Positions 46,707 through 55,400 of a stretch of DNA of 64,000 nucleotides are shown piece by piece (positions within the stretch are counted from its first letter, which is position 1; each line of letters opens with the position of its first letter). The DNA is taken from contig NC_087080.1 in the NCBI RefSeq assembly GCF_026151205.1, positions 17,337,337 to 17,401,336 on the forward strand. Reading direction: 5' to 3'. The notes under the pieces were generated by a model, which was given only the letters and a program-made list of their open reading frames with translations, was not told where the DNA came from and made no database searches. Position numbers and translations under genes: made by a program. The DNA comes from Bolinopsis microptera. Lineage: Eukaryota; Ctenophora; Tentaculata; Lobata; Bolinopsidae.

Positions 46707-46731
46707 AAAAAAAAAAAAAAAAAAAAAAAAA
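46707..46731 (+). other. Poly(A) tail of the ORF1 copy
   Basis: 25 consecutive A ending the ORF1 unit, immediately followed by the minisatellite. It marks retrotransposition via a polyadenylated RNA. Confidence 0.75.
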
Positions 46732-47275
46732 GATAGCAAACACATTTAGAGCTAGTCAGGTACCAACCACATATAGAGGTTTTCAGATAGCAAACACATT
46801 TAGAGCTAGTCAGGTACCAACCATATTTAGAGGTTTTCAGATAGCAAACACATTTAGAGCTAGTCAGGTACCAACCACATATAGAGGTTTTCAGATAGCA
46901 AACACATTTAGAGCTAGTCAGGTACCAACCACATATAGAGGTTTTCAGATAGCAAACACATTTAGAGCTAGTCAGGTACCAACCACATATAGAGGTTTTC
47001 AGATAGCAAACACATTTAGAGCTAGTCAGGTACCAACCATATTTAGAGGTTTTCAGGTAGCAACCACATTTAGAAGTTTTCAGGTACCAACCACATTCAG
47101 AGCTTTTCAGGTACCAACCACATTTAGAGGTTTTCAGGTACCAACCACATTCAGAGCTTTTCAGGTACCAACCACATTTAGAGGTTTTCAGGTACCAACC
47201 ACATTTAGAGGTTTCAGGTACCAACCATATTTAGATGGTTTTCAGGTACCAACCACATTTAGAGGTTTTCAGATC
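46732..47275. repeat. 27/54-bp minisatellite
   Basis: First about six copies of a 54-bp unit (AGATAGCAAACACATTTAGA..., then CAGGTACCAACCAC), then about nine 27-bp units of the second half (CAGGTACCAACCACATTTAG). Being a multiple of 3, it yields a long minus-strand CGWYLKTSK-type frame that I regard as an artefact. It appears to have expanded next to the poly(A) tail. Confidence 0.93.
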
Positions 47276-47395
47276 AGCACAAAAGTATGATTCTAGCACT
47301 TTCAGACCGTGGTGAAGTGCTTTATTATTACCCATTATTATTACCCATTATATTTATAATCTTATTTACCTAATTATCTCCTAATTATCTCGCAG

Positions 47396-47695
47396 GACCA
47401 AATGTTCTCCGTACTAGTTCCCTCTGTCTTCCCAACAAAGATCCGTAACGGAGCCTGTGGTTTCGTGCGAGCATGTGGAATCATCCTGTCTTCAAGTGGG
47501 CCCTTCCTCACCATCTCCCTCTTCAACTACATCTCCATCAGCTGGAGTTTAGTTGTGCTCGCTATCATTTACCTTTTACGAATACCGCTAGGTATCGCTC
47601 TAAAAGCATCTACTTCGCCCGTTGAAGAGAAAAAAGACGTTTCAAGAACGAGCTCTTTTGATGACTATGATTCGTCGATTGCTGATTCTATTTAA
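47396..47695 (+). CDS. Terminal exon of an MFS-type transporter
   Basis: A phase-0 acceptor (ATTATCTCGCAG) precedes an exon reading DQMFSVLVPSVFPTKIRNG, a strong match to the F-P-T-x-x-R-x-x-G motif before TM11 of SLC22/SV2-like major facilitator transporters. Two hydrophobic segments follow (GIILSSSGPFLTISLFNY and WSLVVLAIIYLLRIPLGIAL, TM11-TM12), then a hydrophilic cytoplasmic tail rich in Ser/Asp (SRTSSFDDYDSSIADSI) and TAA at 47693. About 100 residues, i.e. roughly the last fifth of a 500-residue protein. Upstream exons are not visible in the preceding kilobases, which are occupied by a minisatellite and a retroposon, so the gene may have a very long intron or be truncated. Confidence 0.6.
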   Translation, partial: DQMFSVLVPSVFPTKIRNGACGFVRACGIILSSSGPFLTISLFNYISISWSLVVLAIIYLLRIPLGIALKASTSPVEEKKDVSRTSSFDDYDSSIADSI

Positions 47696-47792
47696 AGAGA
47701 CAGAATTCCTATCTTGCTTCCGCACCACGGGTGTAAAAAATTCCGCCATTCTAACTGTGTGTGAATCTTCCGATAGTGTCTGGACTCTACAG

Positions 47793-47822
47793 AGTCACTA
47801 CTAGTGTACACTAGTAGTGACT
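47793..47822. repeat. Perfect 30-bp palindrome
   Basis: AGTCACTACTAGTGT followed directly by its exact inverse complement, about 100 bp after the MFS stop codon. It could form a hairpin in the 3' UTR of that transcript. Confidence 0.95.
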
Positions 47823-49323
47823 ACAGATCAGAGTCATGAAGTCGTTATTTCAGTATAAGAACCCTAGTTTCGTGCGGAACTAATGCTGGCTGTTTTTGTA
47901 GAAAAATAGTTGCCTGACAAGTGACAAATACCACGAAATGAGGGTTCTAGTATTTTATTCAGTGTCTATTTGGTTGATAAATTCAAATGAACTTACTTTA
48001 TGAATATTTTTCGGTCTTCACTTGAAATCACTAACAGAATACCGCGACCCTGACATTGTTGGTTTTAATGTATGACTTAAAGAGGGTTACTAATTAGGTT
48101 AAATTAATCGATTTATTACGGCCATGTTACTCCTTCCCAATTCCCACCATCTGATAGAATTATCTCAGTTTAAGTTAATTTATTATCATATTTTATCTAA
48201 TGTAAGTTTTTATTTTGTTTTATCTTTTATATAAAATGATTTACGTGTTACCCCTTGGTTCGAATGCCAAATTTCGCCCAATTTATGAAATAGAATTTGC
48301 CCAATTCTTTGGCTCTCTCTTTTTCGATTTCACTTAATTATTTGACCGGAAAATTCTTAAATCGTTTACAAAAGTTTGTAATTCGACAGTTAATTGAAAC
48401 CAGTAACTAGTAGCCTTCTACTGAGTGTGTCAGTAGCAGGGCGGTCAACTTATTGGCCGTGAAACAGGTTTAACAGGTTACCCAGGTAACTGCATGTAAT
48501 TTTATTTTGAAAAGCTATTTGTTAACTTAAAGCCATGAATAGACATGAGAAGAAGATCATGTAGCGTTACCATGACTACATATCTGTTTTGCCTTTTTAT
48601 CAGCTCCATCGTGACCCAGATGAAACTAGCTTGTTCGTTTAGCTGTGTAAAATTCAACATTTCGTGTCAAACAAATCGTTTGAATATCTAAACAAATTAA
48701 TTTACACAAATACTAGTTCTATCTAGATAATAACACAGAACAGTGAAAAACAAAAGTGAAAATAATTGTGTTATCTGTTCCTATTTACATTATCTCCACA
48801 CTTCTTAAGAAAAGAACGATTCTATTTACAAACTGTCCAATTAATACATGAATGGATGGTTCTTGTAATTCAAAAGATATAAACATATTTACATATCCAA
48901 GGTTACATCAAGTAATACTAATATTACTAGTAGTCATACTACAAATACTACAGTCACTACACAGCTAGGAACTGTTCTACTCTAGCATTAATTTAGTTGG
49001 AGAGTTGCGTTCTTAGTAATCTTGCTTCCCTAGTTACCATGACAACTCTCTTAGTTACCATGACAACTACTCTCTTAGTAATCTTGCCCCCCTGCTTCAC
49101 GGGTCAGAACTACACTCCTGACAAAAAGAGAATTGATAATCACGTGCAAGTTTATCTAATATCTGTATTATTGTATCATTAGAGAAATAGGTAGAAATTG
49201 TATAAAATGTAAAATATAACTATGTTACAACAGCTGACTCCGCTCACTTCAACAGCCTCTCTGTACCCAATATTAATTATTTCCTATTGCAGTGCATATT
49301 ACTGAAATAAAAGATTAAAGTAA
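47823..49323. other. Convergent intergenic region
   Basis: AT-rich, between the 3' ends of the MFS exon (+) and the Ig gene (-). No gene seen. Short TTACCATGACAACT repeats occur at about 49033-49075. No clear AATAAA on the minus strand just after the Ig gene stop. Confidence 0.45.
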
Positions 49324-49445
49324 TCACTTGTCCTGATGCCTCCTCCTTTTTTTGCTCTTCATTACTACTAACGCCAGGATGAGGGCAGCAATCAAGATTA
49401 GAAGAACCACAACTACAACCACTACTACCATAATCGTGTCAGCCT
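49324..49445 (-). CDS. Ig receptor exon 15: transmembrane helix and basic tail
   Basis: Acceptor AAACTCTCAG; phase 1 joins A + AG. The exon reads ADTIM, eight Val, LLILIAALILALVVM, then KSKKRRRHQDK and TGA at 49326-49324. A ~23-residue helix followed at once by a cluster of Lys/Arg is a clear type I stop-transfer signal. The tail has 11 residues and no Tyr motif. Confidence 0.82.
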
Positions 49446-52400
49446 CTGAGAGTTTATTCGTTTAGTAAGTTGTTATATATCAAGATCAAATCTCAGGGTA
49501 TTTTCAGGGAAGAACCATTGATAAAATGTATTTTATTTATAATCGTAACTAGACTATAAACACTCACTTTCATGGATAGTAAGTAACTGAGTAGCTCTGA
49601 CAGGCGTCCTGTTCTTCCCAACAGTAATCTCACAGGTAAATGTTACTTTAGTCGTATCAGACTCTCCCAGCAAATTAGCTATCTTCCGATTAGATATAGT
49701 CAATGTTGACACCTGACTTTGTGATCTCCCATTGTAGAACCCGTCCTCCATGGTGTAAAGGTCCTCTATATGTGTAGTAGGGTCCCAGTGTACAGTGGTG
49801 GGTGCTGGGATATCAGTGAGGATACAGCTGATCATGTGGTGAGGCCCTTTAGAGGAGATGTGACGACCAGGTCCTAGAGACCACACGTTCTCTCTCAGCG
49901 GGGATATCGCTACACCTGGTGGAGAGGGGGGGGGGGGGGGGTCAGAACATATCGCTACACCTAGTGGAGAGGGGGGGGTCAGAACACCAAACAGAGTGCA
50001 TCTACTGGAAACTTTTCTTTTTTTTTCTTTTTTTTAAAGAGAGGCTGGGCCTGGTTGGCCCACGAGAGGATAGCATATGAATGCTTTGCCTACCTCTGGG
50101 GTCTACTAGGAACTTGTGTCGCTATGAACACTTAAAGTGTCATTACAGATTAATAATTTAATGAAACAATAAACTTACTGGGAGTGTATAGCATGATCAT
50201 CTCTGTGCACACTATTGGGGTGTTCTTCTTTCCAACAATTATCCTACAAGTGAATGTGTGGTCCTGACCGGCCCTCCTCAGTTCCGTTAACTTAGCACTG
50301 GTTATTGTGAGGGAGGAATGTTGTTCGGATCCTTTGAAGTGGGACTCTATCTCGTACATTCCTATCTCCTGTGTTACAGACCATGAGACAGCATGCTGGT
50401 ATGGAACATCGTCAAACACACAGCTAATAGTGTGGTCATCACTTGTAAACACACTCATCACTCCAGCTAGAGCTCCTGTTGTCACTTCCACTCCTGTTGT
50501 CACTCCCGCCTGCACTGCCGCGGCCGCCTGCACTGGCGCTGCCGCGACCGGCTTCGAAGGTGGACCTGGACAGATGGTGTAATGAAAATGTGTTGCTATG
50601 CAGTTTGATGTTCAACATGTATGATTAATGATTACTGATTAATTTTCACTCGCCTTCTAACTGAAGAAAATTTGATATTTGGTAGTGTTGAGATTGAATT
50701 ATTCAGCATCTACTGAAAGTGAAAGCAAATAAACAAATAAGGAAATATAGCTTACTAGGACTGAAGAGGGTGATGGACTGAACAGCGGTAACAACGGTAT
50801 GATGATCCCCAAACTCGTACATACATGTGAACAAGTGCACCTTGTTGGCCTCGTTAAGTAGGACCATGCGGGCACTAGAAATAGAGAGGGTAGCAGTCTG
50901 GGAGGACCCACTGATGGTGCCATCTGATAGGCTGTAAGCAGAGGGGAGCTCCATTACTGGGTTCCACATCATAGCCATGAAGCTGGAAGAGATCCAGGGT
51001 CGGGGGTAGTCAATAGCGTGGCTCCACTTTATCGTGGCTTGGCTTGGGATGTCATCCAGTTTGCAATTAATAGAGTGGTCATCGTAAGCGTACAAAATTT
51101 CAGAAGCAGGAGATATTGTGGCAGCTGAGGTAGTTTTTAGTTCAAGTTAAACAATCGGGGTATTAAGTATTTCTCTTTCAATCATTACAAATTAAATATT
51201 AAAATTTCCGATAGAACTCCGCCGATATCTCTGAATAAAAGTTGAAAAGCTTGCTGCTCAACTAACTTGGAGTGAAGATAACTAACTCGGAGTGAAGATA
51301 ACTAACTTGGAGTGAAGATAACTAACTTGGAGTGAAGATAACTTACTCGGAGTGAAGATAACTAACTTGGAGTGAAGATAACTAACTTGGAGTGAAGATA
51401 ACTAACTTGGAGTGAAGATAACTAACTTGGAGTGAAGATAACTTACTCGGAGTGAAGATAACTAACTCGGAGTGAAGATAACTAACTTGGAGTGAAGATA
51501 ACTAACTTGGAGTGAAGATAACTAACTTGGAGTGAAGATAACTAACTTTGAGTGAAGATAACTAACTTGGAGTGAAGATAACTAACTCGGAGTGAAGATA
51601 ACTAACTCGGAGTGAAGATAACTAACTCGGAGTGAAGATAACTAACTCGGAGTGAAGATAACTAACTTGGAGTGAAGATAACTAACTTGGAGTGAAGATA
51701 ACTAACTTGGAGTGAAGATAACTAACTTGGAGTGAAGATAACTAACTTAAAGTGAATATAACTAACTTGGAGTGAAGATAACTAATTGGGAGTGAAGATA
51801 ACTAACTTGGAGTGAAGATAGAGATGGTCTGGGAACCAGAGACAGAGGTCTTTGAGGTTCCAGCAATTATTTTACATGTAAAAGTATGACTTCTACCAGA
51901 CGACTTGAGGGTAGTCAGTTGTCTACTTGAGAGTGCAAGTCTGGATATATGGGTATGTTCCACAGAGCTGGAGTTTCCAACAAAGGTGTGACTTGCTTGT
52001 TGCACTGCTGTGTCCCACAAGATTTCTAATCGCTCAGGAACGTCCAGAAAGACGCAGCTGATTTCAACAGGATCCGGTGAAAACACGTCTATATTTTTAC
52101 CTGTAGTTGTAGGTATTGTTGTAAGTTCAGAATCTTGGAATATTCAGAACCATATCAGCACATCATAGTTAAAGATGATATCATTCTGTGCTCAAATATG
52201 TTATCTGAATGGTAAGGTATCAATCAAACACCGAGCATGTCCCCCACAGACTAAACACTTACTTGGGCTAGCAGTTGGAGTAAAGAGAGTAACAGTTTGA
52301 GTGGCTGTTATCTCAGAGTTAGAGGTCCCTACAGTGATCTTACAAGTAAATGTGTGAGTTCGGCTAGAACCCTTCAGTGCCTTCAGTCTGGAGCTTGTTA

Positions 52401-55400
52401 TTCTCAAAGTGGAAGTCTGGGCAAGATCAACAAGGCTTCCATCATTAGTGTAGTAGGAGTTGAAACCCCCGTTAGTGGGGCTCCATTTTACACCCATTTT
52501 GCTGGGAATGTCCTTCAAATTGCAACTGATCACGTGATCGTCGAATGTGTACACGTTCATAGAAGCAGGAGTAATCTGGGCAGCTGTAAAATACATTTGG
52601 TTTACATAAGTTGATTCCTAAAGAATAAATTAAATTGAGGATAAGCGTCCATGTCGCTTACTGAAACACTTGCAGTTGAATATGGACTCGAAAAAATTCA
52701 GCTTCTTATTATTATCCAAATTGTGTATTGAAACTAATCCATAAAGAATAACTAACTTGGGTTGTAAATAGTTATCTGTTGAGTGGCTATAACAGGTGTA
52801 TTTGAGGTTCCAACCATTATTTTACAAGTAAAAGTTTCAATCCTACTCTCGCTCTTCATCATGATAACTTGGAGCTGGTAACTGGAGATGGTCAAGGTGG
52901 AGGTTTGTGTGGATCCCTGGTGGTTCCCGTCCACGAGGTTGTAAGAGTTGGAGAGCTCTGTTGCCGGGCTCCACTTCACCCCAGTGTACTTACTTGGGAG
53001 ATCAGATAACACACACGATATCACGTGGTCATCCATTGCGTACACATTTGTCATTATAGCTGATATCTTGGCCACTGAGAGGAGTCACAATTAAAGGTTA
53101 CTGCACCGAGATTAATTCAATACAATAATCAGATGGGGCACGCCTTGGAATAGGCACCATGATAGGAAGGGTTCCACTTGCTAATATAGAGCCAGGAAAA
53201 CAACAAGTGGCACATGTGAGATCTGAGTAACTGGAGAATATACCTGATTACTATGGTTACTATGGTTACTATGGTTATTATGGTTACTATGGTTACTATG
53301 GTTACTATGGTTACTATGGTTACTATGGTTATTATGGTTACTATGGTTACTATGGTTACTATGGTTACTATGGTTACTATGGTTACTATGGTTATTATGG
53401 TTACTAAGGTTACTATGGTTACTGTGGTTACTATGGTTACTATGGTTACTATGGTTACTATGGTTACTATGGTCACTATGGTTACTATGGTTACTATACC
53501 TGGGGTGTAGATAACAATGCTCTGTGTATCTGATACCAAAGTTTTAGACTTCCCCACATAAATCTTGCAGGTGAATGTTGCTGTCTTGCTGGCATCCTGC
53601 AGTATCTGGAGTTGAGAGCTGGAGATAGTGAGGGTTGACAGCTGAGAAAGAGAGGTTTGAACGTGGTTACCATCTTGAAGAAGGTAAGAGTTAGCAGTGG
53701 GAGTGGCAGGACTCCACAGGACATCCTGTACTTGTGTGGGGATGTCCTCCAGTAGACAACTAATAGTGTGGATATCAACTGTGTACACGTTGGTAGAGGG
53801 AGGGGTTATTGTTGCAGCTGTAACAGTGTTATTGTTAGTGTTAGGCAGGGGTTATTGTTGCAGCTGTAATAGTGTTATTATTAGTGTTGAATTAGTGGGC
53901 CTCTCTAATCACCTTAATAACACCAGAATGTGTGTGTGTGTGTGTGTGTGTCTGTCTGTCTGTCTGTCTGTCTGATCGTCTGTGTGTAATTTCCGAACGG
54001 TTATACAAAAAAACGGTAATAGTTACGGGACTGGTTTTTTCGGTATAGTGCCGACAAAACTCTGACGAAGCCAATAAGCAAATTTTATAAAAATCGGCCG
54101 GTGGTAAGTGGTTTAATTGATGGTTTTGTACCACAAAATATGTTACATAAAATGGCTTGAGAAGAACGGCAAGAGTTACGGGGCCAGCTCTCTCTCTCTC
54201 TGCATAATATTACGTAGCGTATATATTACATGGCGTATATATTACATGGTCATATAATACTATAAACTTATTACGGTAGGGGAGAGAGCTCAAACGGTCT
54301 GTTTGGACTGTAGAGAGAGTTCATACTTTCATACGACAATGTAATGCATGTTCACAAATATGATAGGCTGGTGTGGTGCATGGTGTTAATTTCTATTGAT
54401 TATTGATTAAGAATTACAATCTTTTAAGCATACTATTGGATACGTGAGGGCACTCCGAATAGAATTGCTCGCCTAATCCGGGTTTTGACTCAGCGGGTAA
54501 TTACTCCTACCCTTTTTAACTGCGGCAGTGAAATCCCGGCCGTAGGCCGGGTTACACTAGTATAGTAATATATACAAATTAATAATGACAATCTTTATCT
54601 ATAATATCTTAGTTTTTGTATAAAACATCTTATTAAAAGAGTGTACGGTAACTGAAAAGTGCAAAACTTACTTGGGGTATAAATAGAAATAGTCTGAGTT
54701 GCTGTTACCGCCGTTTGGGAAGTCCCTACAATAATGCTACAGGTGAAGGTGATAGTCCTGCCTGAACCCTTCAAAGAAGCAAGTCTAGCAGCTGAGATAG
54801 ACAAGGTTGAGGTTTGAGAAGTGTGATCGTGGGTTCCATCTGCTACAGTGTAAGAGTTAGGAGGACCAGCCTGGTTGGTGGGGTTCCAGTATATTCCTGA
54901 TATCTGATCGGGGATGTCATCAAGTTCACAGCTAATCACGTGGTTTTCCACTGTGTATACATTCATCATCGCTGGCTTTATTGAAGCAGCTGAGGATAAT
55001 GACATTCTCTTGTTAGTTTCATCAATAATTTGTGAATGTGGTTAGAATGGTTGCTAATTATATATTAAACATATTATATTAAATGTAATAAAATAATTAA
55101 GAGAGTTTTACACTTACTTGGGGTGTAGACGGCTATGGTCTGTGTAGCCCTGACAGGGGTATCAGAGGTCCCTACAGTGATCTCACATGTGAAAGTGTGG
55201 GTACTCCCAGAGTTCTTCAGAGACAAGATACCCAGTTGGTAGCTGGAGATGGTTAAGGTGGAGGTTTGAGTGGAGCCTCCGTGGGTTCCATCCTCCAGGG
55301 TGTAGGAGTTGGGTATTTGTGTAGCAGGGTTCCATTTTACACCAGTTATTTGATCAGGAATGTCATCGAGGACACAGTTGATCACATGTTCATCCATTGA

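Noticed and set aside
46631-47224. 197-codon frame with CGWYLKTSK repeats
   Set aside because: Product of a 27-bp minisatellite plus the complement of a poly(A) run; no signal peptide, splice sites or flanking exon.
54595-55005. Reading each Ig open frame as a separate intronless gene
   Set aside because: All start after AG acceptors and end at GT donors in phase 1, and only the first has a signal peptide and only the last a membrane helix, so they are exons of one gene.
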